This document shows positions 1-8,287 of a stretch of 64,000 nucleotides of DNA, piece by piece. Both the position numbers and the translations under genes were made by a program. The stretch spans positions 124,001 through 188,000 of the forward strand of contig JAGXRN010000042.1 in assembly GCA_018335875.1 (NCBI GenBank), read 5' to 3'. Source of the stretch: Dethiobacter sp. (GTDB lineage: Bacteria; Bacillota; Dethiobacteria; Dethiobacterales; Dethiobacteraceae). The notes below the pieces were generated by a model. It was not told the origin of the DNA. It did not search any database and saw nothing but the letters and a program-made list of their open reading frames with translations. The stretch's first letter is position 1; every line of letters begins with the position of its first letter.

Positions 1-130
1 GTTGTTTAACCTCATCCACACCTGTTACAACAACAACACTGCACTCAGGCAAAAATAACTGAATCAGCTTTTCCCTTTCTTTTGCCAATAACTGATCATC
101 AATAAATAAAATAACCATTACTTTTAACAT
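1..130 (-). CDS. Response-regulator-like receiver domain, partial at window edge
   Basis: This frame is absent from the ORF track because it runs off the left edge. On the minus strand an ATG at 130 follows a GAGGGAT ribosome binding site and opens a frame beginning MLKVMVILFIDDQLLAKERE. The hydrophobic strand followed by an acidic 'IDDQ' pair is the usual start of a receiver domain, where the acidic pair helps bind magnesium. Only about 43 codons are visible and the phosphorylated Asp is outside the window. It lies 47 bases downstream of a second receiver gene on the same strand, so the two may be remnants of one signalling operon. The receiver assignment is inferred from the first 20 residues. 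Confidence 0.5.
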   Translation of the reverse strand, partial: MLKVMVILFIDDQLLAKEREKLIQLFLPECSVVVVTGVDEVKQ

Positions 131-177
131 TCTGCTATCCCTCATTTCTGTCAAATCCGCCTGTGCCGATAATACAG

Positions 178-570
178 TTAATAATAGAAAGTTTCAGTTT
201 TGGCAGCTTTACAGACTGCAGCAACAATCTCAGCGGCAGAGGCAGTCTTCAGCATATAACCGGTGATACCGGCCTCAATTAAAGCAAAAACATAGTCGTC
301 ATCATCGAAGGCACTGAGAATTAAAATCTTAGTGTTGGGGTAGGCTTTTCGCAACTGGCGGGTTGTTTCAATGCCGTTCATCAATGGAAGCCTGATATCG
401 AGTATCACAACATCAGGGTGGGAGATTCCTGTCTTTTTTATTGCATCCTCACCATCGACTGCCTCAGCAACCACAATTAAATCACTTTGGTCCTCCAAAA
501 TCCGCCGGGTTCCTTCTCGCACCACAGCATGGTCCTCTGCAATTAAAATCCGTATTGAGGCGCCCATCAC
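178..570 (-). CDS. Receiver-only response regulator (NarL/LuxR type, lacks DNA-binding domain)
   Basis: The 130-residue protein is a complete CheY-like receiver. It has the acidic pair 'AEDH' near residue 11, the phospho-acceptor Asp in 'VVILDIRLP' near residue 57, the Ser/Thr switch in 'ILSAFDD' near residue 87, and the conserved Lys in 'YMLKTA' near residue 108. The sequence is closest in style to NarL/LuxR-family regulators, which normally continue into a linker and a helix-turn-helix of about 65 residues. Here it stops at 'TETFYY', so the output domain is missing. It is either a stand-alone receiver or a truncated gene. No partner histidine kinase is visible in the window. Confidence 0.75.
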   Translation of the reverse strand: MMGASIRILIAEDHAVVREGTRRILEDQSDLIVVAEAVDGEDAIKKTGISHPDVVILDIRLPLMNGIETTRQLRKAYPNTKILILSAFDDDDYVFALIEAGITGYMLKTASAAEIVAAVCKAAKTETFYY

Positions 571-658
571 TTTACCCCCAATCGTCCATCATGTTGTCAG
601 GCATTTTTAAAAAAGCCGTAGGCTGATACGCCCACAGCTAAAAACAATTCCTTTTAAG

Positions 659-1231
659 TTATGCCTTAGCTTTATGCCTGAATGGTGAATGAGTCCAATT
701 CCAGTAGCCGAGCAGCTCACTTTCAAACACGTCATTATCGGAACTTGAAAAATGTATATGGGGTTCAGGCACCCTGATTTCTTCTTCTTTAAATTTCTTT
801 TTCTTCAGTAAGGCCTTTATTTTATCAACATCATCAAAAACATGAACCAAATGATGGTTGTCATGGATTAAAAATTGCTTTCTCTCTTTGTCATTGGCCG
901 AGAATATCCACAAATGATGGCGGCCGTCTGTCTCGAAATACTCCTTGAACTTATTACAAAACATTTCAACATCTTTATAACTGAGAAGACCCGAAGAATG
1001 ATAGCGCCCCCGTTCAACCGAGTCATTTCCTGGCCTGAAAAGCATATAAAGGATTCCTAAGGGCAACTTAAAACCCTTAGCAATTTTCAGGGCTAATTTA
1101 ATCTGGTTAGTCCTGGGAGCAACAGTAATCCTGGTAACAGCCAAAAATTCTTTTACATACCAGGTGTCGTGATTCTCATACGTGGCAACCTCATTATTCT
1201 CATTTAAGGTCCCATAGTTATACTTAACCAT
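659..1231 (-). CDS. Hypothetical protein
   Basis: This 190-residue soluble protein starts at an ATG nine bases after a clear AGGAGG site, so the start is well supported. I do not recognise a family. It is rich in charged and aromatic residues, has a lysine-rich stretch near residue 145 (KKKKFKEEE), a histidine-rich C-terminus, and no signal peptide or membrane segment. It sits alone between the receiver gene and an oxidoreductase remnant, so the context does not suggest a role. Confidence 0.55.
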
Positions 1232-1351
1232 GAAAAAAACCTCCTATCCAAAGCTCATCCCATCAATAGTTCGTCAAAGCAATTTGAATTACCTGCTCTT
1301 ACATAATAACTGCAAAAAAAACACTAGAACTTATCTAGTCCTCCAATATGG

Positions 1352-1939
1352 TCACTTTTTGTTCCGCTTGAGTAATTGTGAGTCACAGCCCAAGTGTGTG
1401 CAGGTTGTATCGACGATATGAAGAATACCTTTTTCATCCCTGTATGCTCCTGCTTTATCCCCGTCAATTTCAATCACTTTCGCCTCTCCGTTTTTTATTT
1501 CAACATCCCCAGGCACAGCCATAAGTTTGCCGCTTATCAAATTTACTGCCACATTCAGATTTTCCACAGCCAGGGTCTTTAAGGATGCAGCAGATGTTTG
1601 GCGTGACGGATTATAAGCATCATACCATGGGTTTTCGCCGTCAATAATTAAATTGCGGATAATTGTGGCAGATGCCATACTGTTGGTCATGCCCCATTTT
1701 CCATAACCGGTAGCCACATACATATTGGGAGTGCCGGATGAGAAAATCCCGGCATAAGGCAGCCCATCCACCGTCATACAGTCTTGAGTTGACCACCTGT
1801 AATAAATGCCCTCCACATTAAAGTTTTCATAAGCAAAATCCGCCAGATTTTTATAATGTTCGAATTTGATCACATACAGTCCAGCTTTATTGTAAATTGG
1901 GTAATGGGAGGCAATAATCAGTGGTATAGGATCCGTCAA
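1352..1939 (-). pseudogene. FAD-dependent oxidoreductase with C-terminal Rieske domain, fragment
   Basis: The frame matches the C-terminal half of DAO-type FAD oxidoreductases fused to a Rieske [2Fe-2S] domain. It contains the segment 'MTVDGLPYAG', a flavin-binding 'ATGYGKWGMTNS' loop, and the first Rieske ligand motif 'CTHLGC' near the end. The second Rieske motif (C-x2-H) is missing because the frame ends ten residues later in unrelated sequence. The N-terminal FAD dinucleotide-binding domain (GxGxxG) is also absent. Both ends are therefore lost and this is a gene remnant. There is no convincing ribosome binding site at the nominal start. Confidence 0.8.
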
Positions 1940-2036
1940 AGTTTCTTTTATTGATTGACCTCTGCTTGTTTATATGGAGCTGCAAACTACCGCGCTACTC
2001 CTTCTTGTTTAAGTCTAATCTCTGTAGAACAAGAAT

Positions 2037-2591
2037 GTGGAGTCCCTTGTGGAAAGATTACCTGAAGAAGAGTTGGCGTTTGCCGACCTGGTTGTCCTTG
2101 GAGCACGGGGAGAGGTTAAACGAGGGGTACGCTATAACGGCTCATACATTGGAATCGAATACCCTGGCGGTGATGTGCCCGCTGACATAGGTGTCTGCAC
2201 CGATGTGGTTATCAGGGCTTTCCGCCACGCCGGGATAGATTTGCAGCTCTTAATCCACGAGGATATGAGAGAGAATTTTGCTCTTTATCCGCAGGTTTAC
2301 GGGTTAAGTGCACCTGACCCAAATATGGATCACCGCCGCGTCAGAAACCAGATGCGCTTTTTTGAGCGTTTTGGAGAAACTCTGACGCTGCAGGTTAACG
2401 ACAGGCTTGATGAATGGCGTTGGGGTGACGTTGTCTACTGGATTTTCCCGGACGGACAGCTCCATGCAGGTATTATCAGTGACAAAAAAAACAGGGCCGG
2501 TATCCCGCTCGTAATTCACAATGCCGGACGCGCCGTTGAGGAAGGCGCACTGTTAAGGTGGGAAATTATCGGCCATTTCCGGTATCAATAA
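2037..2591 (+). CDS. DUF1287 family protein (possibly 5'-truncated)
   Basis: The 184-residue product carries the DUF1287 hallmark series: 'GDVPADIGVCTDVVIRA' near residue 45, 'PDPNMDHRRV' near residue 95, 'WGDVVYW' and a late 'AGIISDKK' with a conserved His. The family resembles NlpC/P60-like cysteine peptidases (inference from the Cys and two His residues) and E. coli YijF belongs to it; its cellular role is not established. Members usually have an N-terminal signal peptide. Here the frame is closed by a TAG just upstream of a GTG at 2037, so an exported N-terminus appears to be missing. It could be a cytoplasmic variant or a decayed start. Confidence 0.75.
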   Translation: MESLVERLPEEELAFADLVVLGARGEVKRGVRYNGSYIGIEYPGGDVPADIGVCTDVVIRAFRHAGIDLQLLIHEDMRENFALYPQVYGLSAPDPNMDHRRVRNQMRFFERFGETLTLQVNDRLDEWRWGDVVYWIFPDGQLHAGIISDKKNRAGIPLVIHNAGRAVEEGALLRWEIIGHFRYQ

Positions 2592-2622
2592 AGTTTTCAT
2601 TAAATCTTAAACTGTTGCTTTA

Positions 2623-3192
2623 TTATAAGGGTATAAGCTCAAGCCCGTCAAGTACCGCTCCTATCGAATCCCACATGCCGCGCCAGGCCCTTCTCTGAAA
2701 GATGGGGCTGTAGGGGTTGACACTGTTTCTGTGTTCTGCCAATGTGCTCAGCATGCCGTACCAGGCATCATTTATCACTTCGCTTCTTTTCATGCTTTCC
2801 TCTGATATCTCTCCGTCGGCGGCGAACTCTTCGGCCATCTGAGCTGCAACCGACTTTTGATAACTGACAAATAACTGTATTTTCATCTTCTGCTGGTTAT
2901 AAATGTCACCAGAGTAAGGCAGTACGCTTAAACTCTCTAGCTGCCTTTCCACCATCCGGAGATTTGTCTGCAGGGAATCAAACCACAACGGGGAAATAGG
3001 AACATCCTCAGTAAAGACTTTAACATCGAGCCGGGCCCAGTTGGCCACCACTTCAAAATAGGCGGCTGAATTGCTCCAGGCCATGTTTTGCTGCTTTGAC
3101 ATATCCGTGTAACGGCGTACCAAAATAATGTTGGCTGCCAGGGAAACGGTCAAAACAATACTTAAAAGTGCTATAGTTCTTTTATCTTTCAC
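2623..3192 (-). CDS. Membrane-anchored hypothetical protein
   Basis: The protein (189 residues, GTG start) has one N-terminal transmembrane helix (about residues 7-27, 'TIALLSIVLTVSLAANI') followed by an extracytoplasmic helical domain. I do not recognise a family. The ribosome binding site GGGAGGAG lies inside the last codons of the upstream gene, with only two bases between its stop codon and this start. The two are therefore almost certainly co-translated and may form one surface or anti-sigma-like unit. Confidence 0.55.
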   Translation of the reverse strand: MKDKRTIALLSIVLTVSLAANIILVRRYTDMSKQQNMAWSNSAAYFEVVANWARLDVKVFTEDVPISPLWFDSLQTNLRMVERQLESLSVLPYSGDIYNQQKMKIQLFVSYQKSVAAQMAEEFAADGEISEESMKRSEVINDAWYGMLSTLAEHRNSVNPYSPIFQRRAWRGMWDSIGAVLDGLELIPL

Positions 3193-3194
3193 GG

Positions 3195-3905
3195 CTACTC
3201 CTCCCTCACGGTTATCTCTGTCTCAATCCCCGGTATAACAAGGACCACGTGTTCAACCAGCAAAGTCCAGTTCTTGCTCGGTGTATTCGGCACAGTCATC
3301 GTATACTCCTTCGGGTTTCTCACAGCGAGTTTTACATCCGGCGTGGTACGCCACACATGACCCAGACGGTCATCAAAGGCAAATGAAAGCTGGTAAACCC
3401 CTACTTCTGCGGGCGGCGTAAGCTGGCTGTAGCGAACTGTGAATTCATTTTTATCGAAGACAATTTCCTCAATCATAAATTCCACATCATCATAGATAAA
3501 TTTTTGCTTCACACTAACTGTTTCCGGGCTAGCTCCCATTTTGAAGTCGAAGGCAAACTCCGGCGCTTCCAACATGGCAAAAAGCGTACGGCTTTTGAAC
3601 AGAATCCTGTTAGTTCCCTCGGCAAGCGGACCTGCAGAGATTTCCCGCGACAGTATCCCCTGCCGGGAACTTCCTCTCCCTCCCCTAAGGTTTAGAGCTT
3701 TTCCACTGTCAGCGTCAATTACAAAGCCGCGTTCCGATACTGACCCCTGGCGCTCTTCGGTAAGGATCTGCACGGGGCTGGTGGGGCGCCAGTTCATCGT
3801 GTATGAAATATGGAGGTCTTTATCATAGCGAGTGTTGTAGGAAAATGTGATACCCAGTTTTTCCAGCAGTTCATGTGCCGGCGGTGAAATCCTCTCCACA
3901 CTCAA
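3195..3905 (-). CDS. DUF4179/DUF5643-like extracytoplasmic protein, N-terminus apparently missing
   Basis: The 236-residue product is beta-rich and ends in a domain resembling DUF5643 (C-terminal domain of some anti-sigma/DUF4179 proteins), with alternating strands such as 'FTVRYSQLTP' and 'VEHVVLVIPGIE'. Full-length relatives carry a transmembrane anchor and an N-terminal DUF4179 region. Here the frame begins at a TTG with a TGA stop immediately upstream, so the anchor is absent. The gene is translationally coupled to the membrane-anchored gene downstream. The family call is a weak recognition; 5' truncation is an inference. Confidence 0.4.
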   Translation of the reverse strand: MSVERISPPAHELLEKLGITFSYNTRYDKDLHISYTMNWRPTSPVQILTEERQGSVSERGFVIDADSGKALNLRGGRGSSRQGILSREISAGPLAEGTNRILFKSRTLFAMLEAPEFAFDFKMGASPETVSVKQKFIYDDVEFMIEEIVFDKNEFTVRYSQLTPPAEVGVYQLSFAFDDRLGHVWRTTPDVKLAVRNPKEYTMTVPNTPSKNWTLLVEHVVLVIPGIETEITVREE

Positions 3906-4242
3906 TCAACCGGGTTTTTCTGTCGCATGCCGTGCCTGCCCGAATTCTATACCTAAAATCTTCGCCTGTCACCTGAAAATAACTTCCTTAAAGTTCACAC
4001 TAATTGGTAGTGCACAACTATCACGTACGAACAACAAAAAAGACCCTTACATGTTACCACGCAAGAACCTTTAAAATAAGCATTTGGTGTCGGGGAGGCT
4101 ATTACCATAGCATCCAAAATTACAGTTATGTAGTTATATGAAGCATTGACACTCTTTCTGAAATTACAGCATAAAATGTAGCGATACTGACATAAAAGTA
4201 TCAGTTTCTAAATTACAGCTTAGTAGGAAAGGAGGTTGTTAT
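3906..4242. other. Intergenic region with promoter-like elements
   Basis: No supported gene lies in these 337 bases between divergent genes. A TTGACA box at about 4147 is followed 18 bases later by CATAAA, a plausible vegetative promoter for the LysM gene. Two near-copies of the short motif 'AAATTACAGC' and a small hairpin (GATAC...GTATC) sit between that box and the start codon and could be regulatory. Confidence 0.35.
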
Positions 4243-4824
4243 ATGGTTCATCATGATCAGGATGATCACCTCGAATTGTGCGACGAGTGCACACCTCAGG
4301 ATAATCAACAGTTATACGACAATACACCCCAGAGAGGGACGGGGGTCGATCCTTTGCAGGTGTATAGTATGACACTTGAGGCGATATTGCAGGCCCAGCG
4401 GCAACTATTATCTCTCGAACCTGCCACTCCTGAGTTCGTTACGCAGCAAGTAACTTGCCGGGTTCCCACTACTTGTCCTCCCGGATTTCAGGGGAGGTAT
4501 ACTGTAAGGCCGGGAGATACGATGTTTTTAATTGCCCGGCGGTTTGGGGTCACATTGCAGGCCTTAATTAACGCCAATCCGCACATTACTAACCCCAATC
4601 TGATTTTCCCTTGTGACGTACTTTGTGTACCTGGGGTAGATACTTGCCGGGTTCCCACTACTTGTCCTCCCGGATTTATGAATAGGTATACTGTAAGGCC
4701 GGGAGATACGATGTTTTTAATTGCCCGGCGGTTTGGGGTCTCATTGCAGGCCTTAATTAACGCCAATCCGCACATTACTAACCCCAATCTGATTTTCCCC
4801 TGTGATGTGCTTTGTGTACCCTAG
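4243..4824 (+). CDS. Double LysM domain protein
   Basis: The 193-residue protein has an acidic, His/Asp-rich N-terminus (about residues 1-70) and two LysM modules (about residues 85-130 and 148-193). Each has the signature 'YTVRPGDTMFLIARRFGV' and a late 'NPNLIFPCDVLCVP'. LysM modules bind N-acetylglucosamine in peptidoglycan or spore cortex. No signal peptide is present. In Bacillota, LysM proteins without a signal often sit in spore coats or associate with the cell wall by other routes (inference). A strong AGGAGG site sets the start. Every module carries paired cysteines (CRVPTTCPPG, CDVLC) that may form disulfides. Confidence 0.85.
   Translation: MVHHDQDDHLELCDECTPQDNQQLYDNTPQRGTGVDPLQVYSMTLEAILQAQRQLLSLEPATPEFVTQQVTCRVPTTCPPGFQGRYTVRPGDTMFLIARRFGVTLQALINANPHITNPNLIFPCDVLCVPGVDTCRVPTTCPPGFMNRYTVRPGDTMFLIARRFGVSLQALINANPHITNPNLIFPCDVLCVP
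4453..4824 (+). repeat. Near-identical 189-bp tandem duplication within the LysM gene
   Basis: Unit one starts at 4453 (acttgccgggttcccact) and unit two at 4642 with the same bases. The units encode 63 residues each and differ at only a few positions, for example CAGGGGAGG against ATGAATAGG after 'cccggattt'. The nucleotide identity shows a recent duplication rather than ancient repeat divergence. Confidence 0.95.
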
Positions 4825-5177
4825 CAGGTTGTAGATGGCAACTAACATCCTACTCTCACATCACCAAATGCACCGTTCTGTATCCGGTAGTTCATTAGCA
4901 CAACTAGTCATTAATATGTATCCGTAAAGCTGATAGGCCCTTGGTTTTGCTAATAGGTAAAACCGAGGGCTTTTTTTAGAAAAAAAAGCAAGGAGGAACT
5001 GCGCCGGTACAGCTTTTTTTTAAGGCAGAAAAAATAACCAGACGCAATTTAAAGTCTCCCTTCTCTGCTGTTAAGCTGGTTCCAGCCTGAAACAGGGTTT
5101 TTATGCTTTGTAAAAAAATCTGAATCTATACACAAATATATAGATTGTTACATATTCTAATGTATCGGATGGTATTA
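4825..5177. other. Intergenic region, terminator only
   Basis: Beyond the terminator at 4937-4977 I see no gene or clear regulatory element in this 353-base stretch between the LysM gene and the convergent acyl-CoA ligase remnant. Confidence 0.5.
4937..4977 (+). terminator. Rho-independent terminator of the LysM gene
   Basis: The hairpin GCCCTTGGTTTT ... AAAACCGAGGGC has arms of 12 with one mismatch and is followed by seven T residues, about 110 bases after the LysM stop codon. Confidence 0.9.
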
Positions 5178-5725
5178 CTAATGTATTGCTTTATAGCAAG
5201 CAAAGTACTGTAGCATACGCCTATTAGATAAATTACTATTATGCCGTTTAGAACTATAAGCAGCCCCCCAACAGTCCACAAATACAAGCCGGCGCGGTCT
5301 TTTAAAGCGCGCCAAAGACATGCTCTCCAGGCAGAAACGTTCCAATTCCTTTTCTGTCAGCCCTATTTGGGCAGGTACAATAAAAGCAGTCACACACTCA
5401 CCCAATCTGCCATGCCCCCGACATTTGCCTCATCTAAAACATAAGTGATATCTCTGTGCTTCCAGCGGGCATTCAGCATCACAGCAACCGCACCCGTTTT
5501 ATGGATTGCAAAATACATCGTAGCCGGAGCCTCTCCGTTTAGTGCACAAATTGCTACATGGTCACCCGGCCTGATTCCGGCTGTAACAAGACTCCAAGCC
5601 ACTGAATCGATGCGCCGGTCCCATTCCAGATAAGTATAACTCCCCGTATTCGTCACGATTGCTGTAGCACCGGGATACCTGTGTACCGCCAACTCCAGGG
5701 CGGTTGCAAGATTCACTCTCATCAC
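5178..5725 (-). pseudogene. Acyl-CoA synthetase (AMP-dependent ligase), internal deletion
   Basis: Two frames belong to one gene. The first (5390-5725) is the N-terminus of an AMP-forming acyl-CoA ligase, with 'ATAIVTNTGSYTYLEWDRR' and 'GDHVAICALNGEAPATMYF'. It ends around residue 104 at 'YVLDEANVG'. The second (5178-5405) has the C-terminal signature 'GECVTAFIVP...LTEKELERFC...RFKRPRRLVFVD', where an intact enzyme would continue to the PxxxxGK lysine motif. About 300 residues, including the AMP-binding P-loop, are gone, and the end is replaced by unrelated sequence. The gene cannot encode a working ligase. Confidence 0.85.
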
Positions 5726-5789
5726 TTCCTTTATCTATAACAACGACTTAAATTAATATATGATTCAAACCCACAAACCTTGAATAATT

Positions 5790-6353
5790 CTAAGATATTT
5801 TACTGGTAGAAAAGAAATTTTGGGCCGGTGAAGGAGGCGGCGCCAAAACAGCATCATGCATGTTATGGGTGGTAAGAATAATTGTTTTTCCCTCTTTTTT
5901 CTGCTCTAGAATCATATCTTTCAAAATACGGGCAAAAGCGGGATCAAGCCCGCTGGTTGGCTCATCAAGAAATAACAGTGCGGGCCGGTGGATAATGACC
6001 CTGATAAAAGCCAGGCGCACCTTCATGCCCTTTGAATAGCTGGATACTTTTTTTTGAGCGTCGGCCGAGAGGCCGACTCTTTCCAGGTACGGCAGCGGGT
6101 CCTGTTTTTTTTGGCCGTAGAGTGACGAAAAGAAAAGCAGGTTTTCCAGAGCGGTGAATTTACCGTACAGATTGGGAAATTCAAAATCAACACCGATATT
6201 TTCATAAAAACTGTCTTTTCGGTTTTTTACTTCCGTGTTTAAAACCCTTACACTTCCTCTATAGTTTCGCAAAATACCGCAAAGGATTTTTTGCAGGGTG
6301 CTTTTCCCGGCGCCTGAGGGGCCAAGAAAGCCAAAAATCTCACCTTTGTGCAA
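5790..6353 (-). pseudogene. ABC transporter ATP-binding subunit, truncated at both ends
   Basis: The fragment holds most of an ABC ATPase: Walker A 'GPSGAGKST' (residue 13), signature 'SYSKGMKVRLAF', Walker B 'ALLFLDEP', D-loop 'SGLD' and H-loop 'TTHNM'. The frame begins at a TTG where about 25 residues (first strand and A-loop) should precede it, and a TAA stop lies just upstream. After the H-loop the sequence turns into unrelated 'LAPPPSPAQNF'. It resembles bacitracin/drug-efflux type ATPases. It lies just outside the island next to the displaced tRNA-Leu fragment, so island insertion or later deletion may have removed the ends. Confidence 0.8.
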
Positions 6354-6479
6354 TAATTTATTGCGGCACTTTTAATAAAAATAAAGCCGGTTCGCATTGC
6401 CAATGTGTTAATATGCTCTTATAGTTATACTTCGTGTCAGCAATTGGAATATATACCTCTCTGTCAACAATACAAAAAA

Positions 6480-6501
6480 CCAAGCTGTTTTAACAGCTTG
6501 G
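6480..6501 (-). terminator. Original tRNA-Leu terminator
   Basis: Read on the minus strand, a perfect CCAAGCTGTT ... AACAGCTTGG hairpin is followed by TTTTTTG, 15 bases after the displaced tRNA-Leu 3' end. This is what is expected downstream of the tRNA before the island split it. Confidence 0.8.
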
Positions 6502-6515
6502 CTGTTGATAGCTTA

Positions 6516-6567
6516 TGGTGTCGGAGACGGGACTTGAACCCGTATGTCGTAGACACACGCCCCTCAA
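6516..6567 (-). other. Left attachment site: displaced 3' half of tRNA-Leu
   Basis: On the minus strand the segment reads from the anticodon loop (TTGAGGG) through a variable arm, the T-arm GGGTTCAAGTCCC and an acceptor strand ending CGACACCA. The 5' half is missing. Compared with the intact tRNA-Leu at 34438-34522, the anticodon loop/stem block CACACGCCCCTCAA (plus-strand sense) and the T-arm are identical, while the variable arm and part of the acceptor differ. Tyrosine recombinases that integrate in tRNA genes leave such a displaced 3' half at the far end of the element. The crossover lies within 6554-6567. Confidence 0.85.
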
Positions 6568-6796
6568 TAGTGTGCGGTAAATATTATAGGTTCAAAATCA
6601 TCATAAACGCAGTAATCACAAGGCTTCTCGCCAAGTGGTTAGTGCGTTTTATTCTTGCATTTAGCACACTACCACTCTTCTTTTCAACTATCCCTGTGAC
6701 GCTCAGTTTGACGCTCCATAATTACCCAGTAGAATAGTGTGTCATGAAACGTTATCTAGTCTACCCACAGTATAACTCAATTATTAAGGAAGGAGA
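6568..6796. promoter_or_regulatory. Island left-end non-coding region with repeated recombinase-site-like motifs
   Basis: No gene is present apart from out-of-frame ORFs. The motif AATAGTGTG occurs at 6566-6574 and 6733-6741, and an inverted related copy (GCACACTA) near 6663. The second copy sits in 'AGAATAGTGTGT', which is repeated at the island's right end (34297-34308). Such repeats next to a core site are typical of recombinase arm-binding sites; binding here is inference. Confidence 0.45.
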
Positions 6797-6802
6797 ATGG
6801 AA

Positions 6803-8287
6803 ATGAATTCCACAATAAAAACTATGGTAAATAAAGGTGGTTGTATAAAGAAGGGTTCTTCTATCATAAACTGGAAAAAAATGCATAATTTTTCCCAGCA
6901 AGAGAATACTAGTAGCAACACGTTCCATCAGGAGATGAAACCATTGCTACTACAAACTCGAAATATTGAGGAACTCAAAGGTGTCAAAGCAATAACAGAA
7001 GAGGAACCATACGCTGGTTATTTGACGTTTATAAAAAACCACTATAAAGAGAAAGGTTCCCTAAGCCATGCAAGAAGTCTTCTTACAATAATGAAACGCG
7101 TTTGTAATACACATTATGGGCACGAAAACGTCTTCAACGTGATGTGTGATGAGGAGTATATCAAACATCTATATGCAGAGCTTACGACATCAAAATCGTT
7201 CAGGCACAAGAAAATGGTACTCATTCACTTCTACAATTATTACTTCGATATGCTCTACTCAGGCCAGGCTTTTCCAATGCATAAACTTTTTGCCATGCGT
7301 GTTCTAAAGAATTGTAAGCCATTACCACCATCCTTACCGACACGTCAATCATCCGCTGTTCTCCATCCTCAATTACAAAGATTTATTGAAGAAATAGATG
7401 AGAAAGGTCAGAAATGGCAAAAAAGAGCGCGCCTTCACATTTCCTATTTCTTACGCTGGTACATCGACTTCAAACACTATAGTGACATTGACCCAAATGA
7501 AGTAAATATTAAGGAAATTAATTCGTCTGATATGGAGTATTTTAGGCATCACCTTATAAAAAGAGTCAGCAATGAGGAAATAATTACAGAAACCGCTCAG
7601 GGATATATACAGTCTGTGAAATCGTGGTTCGGCTTTTTAAAGAAGTCCAAGCACATCTATAAAAACCCTACTGTACAAATGAAGAATTTTAACATCATCA
7701 AGAATTCCAATTACGACCTTCCCCTCCTTAAAAAAGCGATTAAGCTTTTTGACGTAATAATAAACCATTCTGATGACATGCTACAGGACTTAGCCATTTT
7801 TTCACTATTAGCGGGATTAGGCCTTAGAGCTGCTGAGGTTCTTAGTTTAGAAAGAAAAAACATTGACCAATGCCGCTGGGAAGCTAAATTCTTGCGAAAA
7901 GGCGGAAAGGAACAAGTCCTTCCTCTTCCAAGCATCTGCAGTTTATTTCTGGAACTACACATGGAAAATCTGGACAAAGATGGCCCTCTCTGGCGTAATA
8001 AGATTGGTACTCAACTACGATATAAGAGCCTTCTTAGAAAATTTCATAAGTATAAAAAAATAGCAGGTATCACAGAGGATATTGGTGGATTACATTTTTT
8101 CCGTTATTTAATTATCACAGAACTGCTCTCAGCCCATACTGATGAGCGAGCTGTTCAGCATCTAGCGGGACACAACTCCGTTATTGAAATAAACCGATAC
8201 GCAAAACACAGGAAGTCCGAAGTCCATATCAGTGTTAAAACAAAACTAAGAACGATTGGAAGTGGTATTCATGTCAATAAAAATTAA
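6803..8287 (+). CDS. Tyrosine recombinase, first gene of a recombinase trio
   Basis: This 494-residue recombinase has a long N-terminal core-binding region (about residues 1-310). The C-terminal catalytic domain shows the first Arg in 'LGLRAAEVLSLE', the Lys in 'FLRKGGKEQVLPLP', the H-x-x-R box 'LHFFRYL', the His in 'LAGHNSV' and the nucleophile Tyr in 'NRYAKH'. All catalytic positions are present. I place the start at 6803 because the upstream ATG at 6797 is too close to the GGAGG site. The second recombinase overlaps its 3' end, so the three genes form one operon as in RIT, GInt or Tn554-like elements. Confidence 0.85.
   Translation: MNSTIKTMVNKGGCIKKGSSIINWKKMHNFSQQENTSSNTFHQEMKPLLLQTRNIEELKGVKAITEEEPYAGYLTFIKNHYKEKGSLSHARSLLTIMKRVCNTHYGHENVFNVMCDEEYIKHLYAELTTSKSFRHKKMVLIHFYNYYFDMLYSGQAFPMHKLFAMRVLKNCKPLPPSLPTRQSSAVLHPQLQRFIEEIDEKGQKWQKRARLHISYFLRWYIDFKHYSDIDPNEVNIKEINSSDMEYFRHHLIKRVSNEEIITETAQGYIQSVKSWFGFLKKSKHIYKNPTVQMKNFNIIKNSNYDLPLLKKAIKLFDVIINHSDDMLQDLAIFSLLAGLGLRAAEVLSLERKNIDQCRWEAKFLRKGGKEQVLPLPSICSLFLELHMENLDKDGPLWRNKIGTQLRYKSLLRKFHKYKKIAGITEDIGGLHFFRYLIITELLSAHTDERAVQHLAGHNSVIEINRYAKHRKSEVHISVKTKLRTIGSGIHVNKN

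Noticed and set aside
4488-4787. 99-codon ORF antisense to the LysM gene
   Set aside because: It mirrors the duplicated LysM units and has no independent coding signal.
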